The notes: generated from the sequence alone by a model not told the origin. A DNA stretch of 64,000 bases from Schizochytrium sp. TIO01 (GCA_004764695.1 SMSO01000006.1:910859-974858), one strand, 5' to 3'; shown: positions 22,155-33,632, counted from the first letter of the stretch. Translations and numbers: made by a program.

Positions 22155-25100
22155 TAAATTTTAACAGAATCGCGTGCTTTGTGAAGAGACTTCGCGATGG
22201 CCTTGGCGCCCTCAGTGCCAATGTTGGTGTTGGAAATACTGTGTGTGCTCAAGAAAAGAGACAATACATTTTCATCAGTCAGCGAGTTAGTGAGTGAGTG
22301 CGTCAGTGAGTTAGTGAGTGAGTGCGTCAGTGAATTCCATCCACGGAAGAAGTCTTCTTGCTTTGCTTTTCTCTTAGCGTTGTGGGTTTTGAGTTGTTTC
22401 TCCACTTTTACAACAGTGCAATGCTGAGCTCATTCCAGTTCTTCTCCTCTATTATTCAATCACCTGATTGTTCACTATTTGAAACTGAGTTCTGCAAATT
22501 AAGAATCAGCTGCAGAGAATGAAACTGCAGAGAATGAAAAGAAGAAAACAGAGATGTGATCTTTCTGTGGATCAAACGTACTACAATGATTGAAGGTTCA
22601 CGCATTTCTCCAGTGCCTTGGCGACGGAGATGGCGCCCTCAGTGCCAATGTTGTTGTTGTCAAGACTGTGTGTGCTCAAGAAAAGAGACAATACATTTTC
22701 ATTTCATCAGTCAGTGAGTGAGTGCGTCAGTGAGTTAGTGAGTGAATGCGTCAGTGAATTCCATCCACGGAAGAAGTCTTCTTGCTTTGCTTTTCTCTTA
22801 GCGTTGTGGGTTTTGAGTTGTTTCTCCACTTTTACAACAGTGCAATGGTGTGCTCATTCCAGTTCTTCTCCTCTATTATTCAATCACCTGATTGTTCACT
22901 ATTTGAAACTGAGTTCTGCAAATTAAGAATCAGCTGCAGAGAATGAAACTGCAGAGAATGAAAAGAAGAAAACAGAGATGTGATCTTTCTGTGGATCAAA
23001 CGTACGACAATGATTGAAGGTTCACGCATTTCTCCAGTGCCTTCGCGACGGAGATGGCGCCCTCAGTGCCAATGTTGTTGTTTCAAGACTGTGTGTGCTC
23101 AAGAAAAGAGACAATACATTTTCATTTTCATCAGTCAGTGAGTGAGTGCGTCAGTGAGTTAGTGAGTGAATGCGTCAGTGAATTCCATCCACGGAAGAAG
23201 TCTTCTTGCTTTGCTTTTCTCTTAGCGTTGTGGGTTTTGAGTTGTTTCTCCACTTTTACAACAGTGCAATGGTGTGCTCATTCCAGTTCTTCTCCTCTAT
23301 TATTCAATCACCTGATTGTTCACTATTTGAAACTGAGTTCTGCAAATTAAGAATCAGCTGCAGAGAATGAAACTGCAGAGAATGAAAAGAAGAAAACAGA
23401 GATGTGATCTTTCTGTGGATCAAACGTACTATAATGATTGAAGGTTCACGCATTTCTCCAGTGCCTTGGCGAAAGCTTCGGAACAATCAATTTTGTTGTT
23501 GGAAAGACTGTGTGTGCTCAAGAAAAGAGACAATACATTTTCATTTTCATCAGTCAGTGAGTGAGTGCGTCAGTGAGTTAGTGAGTGAATGCGTCAGTGA
23601 ATTCCATCCACGGAAGAAGTCTTCTTGCTTTGCTTTTCTCTTAGCGTTGTGGGTTTTGAGTTGTTTCTCCACTTTTACAACAGTGCAATGGTGTGCTCAT
23701 TCCAGTTCTTCTCCTCTATTATTCAATCACCTGATTGTTCACTATTTGAAACTGAGTTCTGCAAATTAAGAATCAGCTGCAGAGAATGAAACTGCAGAGA
23801 ATGAAAAGAAGAAAACAGAGATGTGATCTTTCTGTGGATCAAACGTACTATAATGTTTGAAGGTTCACGCATTTCTCCAGTGCCTTCGCGACGGAGATGG
23901 CGCCCTCAGTGCCAATGTTGTTGTTTTCAAGACTGTGTGTGCTCAAGAAAAGAGACAATACATTTTCATCAGTCAGTGAGTGAGTGCGTCAGTGAGTTAG
24001 TGAGTGAGTGCGTCAGTGAATTCCATCCACGGAAGAAGTCTTCTTGCTTTGCTTTTCTCTTAGCGTTGTGGGTTTTGAGTTGTTTCTCCACTTTTACAAC
24101 AGTGCAATGGTGTGCTCATTCCAGTTCTTCTCCTCTATTATTCAATCACCTGATTGTTCACTATTTGAAACTGAGTTCTGCAAATTAAGAATCAGCTGCA
24201 GAGAATGAAACTGCAGAGAATGAAAAGAAGAAAACAGAGATGTGATCTTTCTGTGGATCAAACGTACGACAATGATTGAAGGTTCACGCATTTCTCCAGT
24301 GCCTTCGCGACGGAGATGGCGCCCTCAGTGCCAATGTTGTTGTTGGAAAGACTGTGTGTGCTCAAGAAAAGAGACAATACATTTTCATCAGTCAGTGAGT
24401 GAGTGCGTCAGTGAGTTAGTGAGTGAGTGCGTCAGTGAATTCCATCCACGGAAGAAGTCTTCTTGCTTTGCTTTTCTCTTAGCGTTGTGGGTTTTGAGTT
24501 GTTTCTCCACTTTTACAACAGTGCAATGGTGTGCTCATTCCAGTTCTTCTCCTCTATTATTCAATCACCTGATTGTTCACTATTTGAAACTGAGTTCTGC
24601 AAATTAAGAATCAGCTGCAGAGAATGAAACTGCAGAGAATGAAAAGAAGAAAACAGAGATGTGATCTTTCTGTGGATCAAACGTACGACAATGATTGAAG
24701 GTTCACGCATTTCTCCAGTGCCTTCGCGACGGAGATGGCGCCCTCAGTGCCAATGTTGTTGTTGGAAAGACTGTGTGTGCTCAAGAAAAGAGACAATACA
24801 TTTTCATTTTCATCAGTCAGTGAGTGAGTGCGTCAGTGAGTTAGTGAGTGAATGCGTCAGTGAATTCCATCCACGGAAGAAGTCTTCTTGCTTTGCTTTT
24901 CTCTTAGCGTTGTGGGTTTTGAGTTGTTTCTCCACTTTTACAACAGTGCAATGGTGTGCTCATTCCAGTTCTTCTCCTCTATTATTCAATCACCTGATTG
25001 TTCACTATTTGAAACTGAGTTCTGCAAATTAAGAATCAGCTGCAGAGAATGAAACTGCAGAGAATGAAAAGAAGAAAACAGAGATGTGATCTTTCTGTGG

Positions 25101-27533
25101 ATCAAACGTACTATAATGTTTGAAGGTTCACGCATTTCTCCAGTGCCTTCGCGACGGAGATGGCGCCCTCAGTGCCAATGTTGTTGTTGGAAAGACTGTG
25201 TGTGCTCAAGAAAAGAGACAATACATTTTCATTTTCATCAGTCAGTGAGTGAGTGCGTCAGTGAGTTAGTGAGTGAATGCGTCAGTGAATTCCATCCACG
25301 GAAGAAGTCTTCTTGCTTTGCTTTTCTCTTAGCGTTGTGGGTTTTGAGTTGTTTCTCCACTTTTACAACAGTGCAATGGTGTGCTCATTCCAGTTCTTCT
25401 CCTCTATTATTCAATCACCTGATTGTTCACTATTTGAAACTGAGTTCTGCAAATTAAGAATCAGCTGCAGAGAATGAAACTGCAGAGAATGAAAAGAAGA
25501 AAACAGAGATGTGATCTTTCTGTGGATCAAACGTACTACAATGATTGAAGGTTCACGCATTTCTCCAGTGCCTTGGCGACGGAGATGGCGCCCTCAGTGC
25601 CAATGTTGTTGTAGGAAAGACTGTGTGTGCTCAAGAAAAGAGACAATACATTTTCATTCAGTCAGTGAGTTAGTGAGTGAGTGCGTCAGTGAGTTAGTGA
25701 GTGAATGCGTCAGTGAATTCCATCCACGGAAGAAGTCTTCTTGCTTTGCTTTTCTCTTAGCGTTGTGGGTTTTGAGTTGTTTCTCCACTTTTACAACAGT
25801 GCAATGGTGTGCTCATTCCAGTTCTTCTCCTCTATTATTCAATCACCTGATTGTTCACTATTTGAAACTGAGTTCTGCAAATTAAGAATCAGCTGCAGAG
25901 AATGAAACTGCAGAGAATGAAAAGAAGAAAACAGAGATGTGATCTTTCTGTGGATCAAACGTACTATAATGTTTGAAGGTTCACGCATTTCTCCAGTGCC
26001 TTCGCGATGGCCTTGGCGCCCTCAGTGCCAATGTTGGTGTTGGAAATACTGTGTGTGCTCAAGAAAAGAGACAATACATTTTCATCAGTCAGCGAGTTAG
26101 TGAGTGAGTGCGTCAGTGAGTTAGTGAGTGAGTGCGTCAGTGAATTCCATCCACGGAAGAAGTCTTCTTGCTTTGCTTTTCTCTTAGCGTTGTGGGTTTT
26201 GAGTTGTTTCTCCACTTTTACAACAGTGCAATGGTGTGCTCATTCCAGTTCTTCTCCTCTATTATTCAATCACCTGATTGTTCACTATTTGAAACTGAGT
26301 TCTGCAAATTAAGAATCAGCTGCAGAGAATGAAACTGCAGAGAATGAAAAGAAGAAAACAGAGATGTGATCTTTCTGTGGATCAAACGTACGACAATGAT
26401 TGAAGGTTCACGCATTTCTCCAGTGCCTTGGCGACGGAGATGGCGCCCTCAGTGCCAATGTTGTTGTAGGAAAGACTGTGTGTGCTCAAGAAAAGAGACA
26501 ATACATTTTCATCAGTCAGTGAGTTAGTGAGTGAGTGCGTCAGTGAGTTAGTGAGTGAATGCGTCAGTGAATTCCATCCACGGAAGAAGTCTTCTTGCTT
26601 TGCTTTTCTCTTAGCGTTGTGGGTTTTGAGTTGTTTCTCCACTTTTACAACAGTGCAATGGTGTGCTCATTCCAGTTCTTCTCCTCTATTATTCAATCAC
26701 CTGATTGTTCACTATTTGAAACTGAGTTCTGCAAATTAAGAATCAGCTGCAGAGAATGAAACTGCAGAGAATGAAAAGAAGAAAACAGAGATGTGATCTT
26801 TCTGTGGATCAAACGTACGACAATGATTGAAGGTTCACGCATTTCTCCAGTGCCTTCGCGACGGAGATGGCGCCCTCAGTGCCAATGTTGTTGTTGGAAA
26901 GACTGTGTGTGCTCAAGAAAAGAGACAATACATTTTCATCAGTCAGTGAGTGAGTGCGTCAGTGAGTTAGTGAGTGAGTGCGTCAGTGAATTCCATCCAC
27001 GGAAGAAGTCTTCTTGCTTTGCTTTTCTCTTAGCGTTGTGGGTTTTGAGTTGTTTCTCCACTTTTACAACAGTGCAATGGTGTGCTCATTCCAGTTCTTC
27101 TCCTCTATTATTCAATCACCTGATTGTTCACTATTTGAAACTGAGTTCTGCAAATTAAGAATCAGCTGCAGAGAATGAAACTGCAGAGAATGAAAAGAAG
27201 AAAACAGAGATGTGATCTTTCTGTGGATCAAACGTACTCTAATGATTGAAGGTTCACGCATTTCTCCAGTGCCTTCGCGACGGAGATGGCGCCCTCAGTG
27301 CCAATGTTGTTGTTGAAAAGACTATTTGTGTTTTGTATGTTGTAGAAAATGAGTAAGTACGCCATCTTCAAGTCACTATTACCATTCCAAAGCTGTTGCT
27401 AAAACCTTGCTTTACATTTTGAATCACATTGAGAACGCCGTGTCGCGATCTGTCGATTCATTCCGCCATGGCCGACTTACTATATCGTCGTGGTATCTTT
27501 GCTGATGTCTCCAATGCTATTTGCCTTGGTCAT
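22155..27533 (-). CDS. LRR protein gene in which every 28-residue repeat is its own exon
   Basis: Exon 1 is 27533-27481 (ATG, 17 codons plus TA, donor GTAAGT). Thirteen LRR exons follow: 27321-27238, 26902-26819, 26475-26392, 26048-25965, 25620-25537, 25195-25112, 24770-24687, 24351-24268, 23932-23849, 23507-23430, 23088-23006, 22665-22582 and 22238-22155. Eleven are 84 nt (28 codons, phase 2 at both ends); the tenth is 78 nt and the eleventh 83 nt. The consensus LSNNNIGTEGAISVAKALEK plus CVNLQSL is the ribonuclease-inhibitor/NLR-type LRR, which forms a curved protein-binding scaffold. Acceptors read CACACAG or ACAAATAG. Array donors are GTACGT, while the first and last exons have GTAAGT. No signal peptide is visible, so it is probably cytosolic. 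The last exon either ends at TAG (after SVKI) or splices on towards the kinase-RBR gene. The 83-nt exon breaks the frame unless skipped or miscalled. Confidence 0.8.
23006..23088 (-). pseudogene. LRR exon with 1-nt deletion
   Basis: This exon is 83 nt. The stretch ttgttgtttcaagact has three Ts where the related unit at 23932 has four. On the minus strand the frame then leaves the LRR register and meets TGA before the exon ends. The neighbouring exons are all phase 2, so skipping this exon would keep the frame. It is a decayed exon, an alternatively skipped exon, or a homopolymer sequencing error. Confidence 0.75.
23430..23507 (-). other. divergent 26-residue LRR exon
   Basis: 78 nt, in frame. 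It reads LSNNKIDCSEAFAKALEK and then the common end CVNLQSL. The middle (about 23469-23495) is unrelated to the standard NIGTEGAISVA text, while both flanking introns are the standard ones. The change is confined to the exon. Confidence 0.85.
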
Positions 27534-28074
27534 TGTCTTGCAGTGCCACCACCGATCAAGCTTGTCACGCTGTTTGTCTCTGCTTTGCTTTGTCGCTCTC
27601 AAGATCAGTTCTTAGAATCGCGCAACTTTCAAGAAAGGGAGAACTCCACGTGTGCGCTCGCGAGAGGGTCTGCAGACCAAGCCTTGTCCCGAAGCAACGC
27701 GGTGGTATGGCACGCGAGAGGATGCGGGATTGTCGTGGTAGCGTCTCTGTGTTAAAAATCTTCAAAGCTCAGGCTGACTTCGTTGTTTTGCTTTGCTTTG
27801 CTTTTTGTTTTTTCACTTTCCCTCTTTCTTTCTCTTCTTTCAAAGGTCCACTGTAAGAGTCAATTTTCCTGAGAGCGTGAAATGTGAAAACTGGATTCGG
27901 CAGTCCAAGCTGCATTACGCTATGGTAGGTCGGCTCTAACGCCAATGCAATAAGTCGCTGGACATCGGGGGCAGATGCGCAGGGTAGCGAAAGCCACGCA
28001 TGGGTTTCGCTTCACCTTTTTAACTAGAGAAAAGTAAAGTCGACTGAATAAATCAGATTGACTTTGATGAACTT

Positions 28075-28130
28075 ATTGGACGAAGTCCTTGGACGAAGTC
28101 CTTGGATGAAGTCTTTGGATAAAGTATGGA
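28075..28130. repeat. 13-bp tandem repeat (ggacgaagtcctt)
   Basis: Two perfect and about two degenerate copies (ggatgaagtcttt, ggataaagta). Each unit contains the near-palindrome gac-aagtc. Confidence 0.8.
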
Positions 28131-30303
28131 AGGGAGGGATGTGATCTCATTATGATGCGCTAACTAATCAGTGTGATGGCAAAGGAAAGTCGAGTAGGGT
28201 GGACAATCTTCTGAAGTTTGGTGCAGGGTACTCTGGAAATATTCCTTATGAATTTTGAGGTAAAGCTGTGAAAACTTCAAAATCCCTTTTTATTCCTTTG
28301 CTTGATGCTTAAAGACCAACACAGATTCGCAGATGCTGCTATTTAATTTGTTTGGATTGCAGATAAGTTTGTGTATGTGTGTACAGACGCACAAAAGCTA
28401 TGAGTCTTACAATGGATGTTGTAGAATTTAGCAACTGTTCAACCTACTTGCCCTTCCGGTCGTATATTTCAACAGGCTCTACAGAAGACATTGAGCATGC
28501 TGGGGTTGCTAAAAGGACTTTGTTGTTGTACCACACGAAACGCCGTATTTTTATGCTAGAAAGTACTCTATATTGACACTAGTCCTGATAGGCTTACATA
28601 CTACGAATCAATACATGGAGTTAGCAAAACCCGATTACTATCTTCGGGGTCGACAGCGTTAGAAAAAGTAGATAAGCTGTTTCATCTTTCAAGTGCTCAA
28701 GTTGCATTGATAATTCTTATGTATCTTAAAATAAATGTTATACTTTGGGGGTTAAAATAAATAGGAAAGCTAAACTGGATAAACTGTTTACCTCAGAGTA
28801 TTGATTCGCTAGATTCGATTGCTTTTTATACTTTATAAAAAGTCGTTTTGATGCCTATGTTTTCTTCATCGGTATTTAGGGTCCTCGCGAACGTAAAAAA
28901 CGTGCGTCGTATCTGTTTTCTATGCACACTCCTTTTGGTTCTCTGTTTATGCTGCTTGTAGTCTGGAAGAAGAGTCAACTCAGCATCTTGCAAATTCTGT
29001 GTGACGCAGTAGTCCGCTCGGAATGTATTCCATTTGCCAGCAGATTGCTGACTTTTAATACCTCAGTCCACAAAGTCTTCGCAAGTATGTTGCGAGCCTT
29101 TAGACATTTGTCTTTATTTTGCTAACAAATCTGCTTTCAGCATACACTGATTGCTTTAAGTATTTTATAAACAAAGTTTTGTTAATAAATTTGGAGATGA
29201 GATAGCCTTCCTTTGTATTGTTTTCTAGTTGAACGGATTGGATTGCATAAAATCACTATATAAAATACTACAATTGTTCATATCAATTAACTTGACTTTC
29301 CAGCTGACTAAAGAAGTATCCAATTGTATTCGTTGCTTGAAATATGAATGGTGGCATTATAAACAGTGATTTTTTCTTGACCAGAAGGTATAGATCGAAT
29401 ACATCAATGTGAGTGGCCATTTACCTTTCTTGAACTCTTTGTTTCTAAAGCTCAATCTCAAACTCAACCTAAAGTAGCTCAGGTTGGCCATTATGCAAGG
29501 GTCTGGCGAACAATACTAATACTATTGCTCGCAACCACAACTTGTAATACCAACTGAATTTATTTAAACACAAAATGTCGTATAGCAAGCGTTCTATCAA
29601 TATTGTTTGTATGGTAAGCCTTCAAAGCATGTACAACAAATATAAACCCCACATAAAGCTGCAGCAGGTTCGCAGATAGCGCATAAATATTCCCGCAGAG
29701 CTAACGAGCTAGCTCTAGGGTGCAATATTGCAGACAAGACAACGCCGGCGCCAACGTTCTAACGGATGGAAGAAGATATGTTTCAATACAAGCAAACGCA
29801 TGCGACTGGGCAAGCTTAGTACTCCATGCGCTGTTTTTATCAAGCTAGAGTACTGGAACCAATGAATCGATACTCCTTTCGCAATACACAGCTCAAAGCA
29901 TCGACATCAGACACACAGCACAAAACATCGATATCAGGTAAAAGCTCAGCTGGTTTCGCGCTACGGCTTTTGCGTGAGTGTGTTGTGCCATCGCTAGCTG
30001 TGTCAGCTTGTGTCGCGTGGTGCCGTGCCAAGTTCACCTCACAGGCCGCCAGCAGCGTTGAATTGCCAAACACCAAATTGAGACACTTCGTTGACTTGTG
30101 GCGTGCTGCCACGCCCACTGTGAAACTTGTGGAAGTCTGTGTAATGGAATGCGTAGGAACAAGATAATACTGTATTGCTGTAGCAGTGAGCCACAGTGTA
30201 GACCCACGAAGCAGAGCGCACAATATGCCTGGCCACCCTGGAGGCTAAAAGCTGTTGTGAGTTGCTCTAGCCTGGCAGGCTGTGTCTTTCATCACTATTG
30301 ACC

Positions 30304-30395
30304 GCATCACATTGCATCACATTGCATCACATTGCATCACATTGCATCACATTGCATCACATTGCATCGCATCGCATCACATCACATCGCATCGC
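30304..30395. repeat. (gcatcacatt)n 10-bp minisatellite
   Basis: About six perfect copies, passing into gcatc/acatc pentamers. Confidence 0.9.
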
Positions 30396-32043
30396 TATCT
30401 CGCTCTCGGTGCTTCCTCAGCGTCCGAGTCGTCAACTGACGCATTGAACTAATTTTTATTTTTATTAATTCTTATGATATATATATTCCAAATTAAAATT
30501 AACATAACGATAATAATGATTTATAAAACAAGATAGTTATTATAATTGTTATTGTTATAGTAATTGTTGTTTGGGGAAATAATAATAAACAAGCATGAGC
30601 CGATTCACATGCACTAACCTTTTGCTGGCCTTGGCGCAAAGCCTGCTTAGATGCGCGGAAGAACACGCATGTCAAGTTCCGCCAGACTAACTTGCCCTGG
30701 GCGTAGGTGACCTCAGCCGCCTCGACCAACATCGAAGCATCAGCAACCCCTCTGTGCCGCTCTGAGGGCAAAGATAAGACGAAAGCTTCCCTCAATCGCA
30801 TTCTCGTGTAGGTATCAATCGATCCGTAGAGCCCCTGAGATGATTATCGCTAGCCACAATCTCTTTCTTTGTGTGAAGGTCTACTTGCTCTGCGTGCTCC
30901 TCGCTGGCCATCGCCATGCGAGCCCGCCCGTCGCCGCCAATACCGTCTTCACAGTCGTCTTCGAGGCCACATCGAGAACCAGCAAAGGACTCCAAACGGA
31001 GATAGGCGCTCTTGAGAGTTTTGCCAGCATTGGGAATCCGCCGAGAGCCATGCAACGCACGCCTGGTTCTGACTTAGACCAGGGCGTCATTGTGAGTGCG
31101 AGAGCAATCAATCAATCAATCAATCCTCAGAGACAAGCGCTCAGCCACGAGGAGCGAACCTAAGAGCTGCATGTCTCTTGGAGGGCCCAGATCAACAAAC
31201 ACGACGACAACGGAGACTCTGAAGCACAGTGGCGATCGCTTAGAGGCGTCGCAGACTATCTCTCATCTCGCTCCTTGTGCCCAGTTCGTTGAGCCAATCG
31301 CAGCGCAGTGCCGACACGAGCAGAGAGCGGAGGAGGCACACTGCTCAGAGGTCCGCAGATCAACCTTTGGGCCCTGAGCCTGAAATGGAGCTCGTGCATC
31401 CCACGCAGCAGAGCGTTGCCGAAGGAGGACGTGTCCTCGTTCCTGCGACGTTTGCATTCATGGTGCTGCTCCGCTTTCGTACGATTAGAGCACGGCACAT
31501 CGATCGTGAGCATGGATGAGCTTGAAGCTCGCGATTGCGCACAGCAGCAGCAAATGCTCCTGCGATTGATTCATGGAAACGACGACAGCAGTTGAGCTCC
31601 CGATCCAGGACCTCAGCTCAAGCCGGAGGAGCGGAGCAGCTGGCGCTCTTCCCGTTCCTTGAGAAGCCAATCGCCGCCAGCGTCAGCGTGGGCTCGTTCG
31701 TGTGCTCTTCAAGTCGAGGAATGGTCGAGTTGGTTATGAAAGCAGTCGAAGAGGTGAGTGGAAAGAAGTCCGTCTTTCTGATCGACTGAGTTCGGGTTCG
31801 TCCACCACCACTACAAAACTAAACTGAGGTGCCTGCATCATCCGCTCTGACGCGGGCGCCGTCTCGTCTCGGAGGGAGCAGAGCAGGAGAACCAGCTTGA
31901 GGAGAATGAGGAGACGGAGAAGAAAGCTCTGGGCTGCGCTCCGTCGAAACGCCGCGCGAGGCCATTGAGCTATGGCAAGCGAGCAAAGGGCAAGATTCGA
32001 GGAGGGATTCATTCTCAGGCGAAAGCATTGATTGACTCGAATA

Positions 32044-32165
32044 GAGAAAAAAGAAATTAATAAAAGAAACGAAAAGAAATGAAAAGAAATGAAAAGAAAT
32101 GAAAAGAAGTGAAAAGAAAAGAAAAGAAAAGAAATGAAAAGAAATGAGATTAAAAGAAATGAAGA
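32044..32165. repeat. purine tract, (gaaaagaaat)n
   Basis: Repeats of gaaaagaaat with single-base variants form a homopurine-like tract of about 120 bases. It is followed by gctagctagctagcta at about 32171-32196. Confidence 0.85.
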
Positions 32166-32487
32166 TCCTCAGTCGCTAGCTAGCTAGCTAGCAAGCTAAG
32201 TAGGTACTAGTGGCGCTACTCTCCTCTTCGGCCGGTGGGGCGTTGAGAGGGGGCCCGCGAACTCTCCCACACCCAAGAGGGAGAAGGGCGGCGGCGTAGA
32301 GGGTCCACTGTGAAAATCGCGCATGTCGGGAGAAATTATTCCCTCTTGAGCCTCGCTGTGTGGAGGGCGGAGACCCCCGTCACAGCCGAGCTGCGCATCG
32401 CAAAGCAGCGCCCTCTCCCTGCAGCTCTTTCCCTCCTTTCATGACGCCCTGCCCTCTTTGCCTTCGCAGTTTGTGCATCGCGGCGAC

Positions 32488-32575
32488 CCATCAATCCATC
32501 AATCCATCAATCCATCAATCCGTCAATCCGTCAATCCTTTCATCAATCCTTTCATCAATCCATCAAAACTATCTG
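32488..32575. repeat. (atccatca)n microsatellite
   Basis: Units of atcaatcc, with ccgtca and cctttc variants, over about 88 bases. Confidence 0.85.
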
Positions 32576-33070
32576 CTTATTATCCGAGTCTGAGCTCAGA
32601 TCTGCGACTTTGTTTGCACCATCTCAGTTGTAAAGGCTGGGAAGAGCGCGTCGCTAGGTGCCGCCTACCGACTGCTACGCACGCCTGCTGCCTGCCCCCG
32701 CAGTCTGTGTAGCACAGTGTGGAGGGGAAGCTTGTTTTCGCGCTGTTTGGGGATGTTTGCTACTTCCAGCTTCGACTGCCTCTCTTATCTTTCGTCGCGA
32801 CCTCTGCCAAATCAGCCAAAGCGCTCCCTCTGACTGACTGAGGCAGAGAGAGAGAGGCCAGGATAGCGCAGAGGCGAGGACAGAGCGCCCTCAAGCGCCG
32901 CCCTGACCGCCCGCCTGTGGCTCTGGACAGGGCTTATGGCTGGGGCTTCGAAGGTCCTGGAGGGAGGAAGGCAGGAAGGAAGTCGAACGCGGACAAGAAC
33001 AAGGAGAAAGAAAACACTACATTTTGCTACTTTTTCAATCACTTTTTTCATGATTTGTTTTTATAATTAA

Positions 33071-33104
33071 AAAGGAAAATGAAAATGAAAATGAAAATGA
33101 AAAT
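33071..33104. repeat. (gaaaat)n microsatellite
   Basis: Five hexamers gaaaat in a row. Confidence 0.85.
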
Positions 33105-33306
33105 AAGTGCACATGTTTTTTAGAACTAGCAAAGGCAACGAGAGTCGTTCGCCCTGGCTTTTAAAGACCTGGGAATAGCGTATAAGCTTTGGGACGTATG
33201 GCGCAGGATAGTTGCGGGAATTGGGCCGTTCATCGTTGGAGGCCGTGCTAGGTGGTCAGCTAGTAGCACTAGTTGAGTTCATTCGTATTTCAGAATACTC
33301 CTGTAC

Positions 33307-33402
33307 TTTTTTCTTTTTCTTTTTTCTTTTTTCTTTTTTCTTTTTTCTTTTTTTCTTTTTCTTTTTCTTTTTTCTTTTTCTCTCTTTCTTTCCTTTTAAA
33401 AC
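33307..33402. repeat. pyrimidine tract (cttttt)n
   Basis: About 95 bases of T with periodic single C. On the plus strand it reads as a run of Phe/Leu/Ser codons, which explains the artefactual hydrophobic frame at 33212-33409. Confidence 0.9.
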
Positions 33403-33585
33403 TTATTAGTATGCATTGAGAAAATATATTGAAAAGAGAGAAGAAGAAGGGGACAATTAATTACATGATGGCAGAGCAGAAGAATGAGCGTGATTCAGGT
33501 CTCTCTGTCTTTTTCTCAGCAACTTCGTTTGGGCTCTGAGTTCATTCTTTTCGTGGACCCTTTGTTGATTGACCCTCAAAGAGAG

Positions 33586-33632
33586 ACTTTCATTCATTCA
33601 CTCATTCATTCATTCACTCATTCATTCATACG
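33586..33632. repeat. (attcattcactc)n microsatellite
   Basis: Alternating attc and actc units. Confidence 0.85.

Larger units (their letters stand above)
22155..27321 (-). repeat. tandem array of 13 LRR-exon plus intron units, period ~420-428 bp
   Basis: Units repeat about every 419-428 bp. Intron lengths read from the sequence are 335, 343, 343, 344, 341, 341, 335, 335, 341, 341, 340 and 343 nt (5' to 3' on the minus strand). A block of about 230 nt in each intron looks identical in nearly all copies; the copy near 22.42 kb differs at a few bases. Length changes come from an internal minisatellite made of GAGTTAGT/GAGTGAGTGCGTCA elements and from doubled ttttca units. Confidence 0.95.

Noticed and set aside
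22197-27158. Repeated plus-strand frames of 76-124 codons, one per 420 bp, looking like a tandem family of small proteins
   Set aside because: They are antisense to the LRR exons and introns. The minus strand shows consistent splice sites, phase and a known LRR motif, which the plus strand lacks.
22239-27321. CRISPR-like regular array
   Set aside because: The period is about 420 bp, the repeated part is longer than the variable part, and it is a eukaryotic exon-intron array.
29826-30223. Overlapping 113- and 127-codon frames on opposite strands
   Set aside because: Neither has motifs; the two cannot both be coding, and composition gives no preference.
30499-31055. Two adjoining minus-strand frames of 100 and 87 codons
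   Set aside because: No recognisable domain, no matching splice pair, and the region overlaps simple-sequence DNA.
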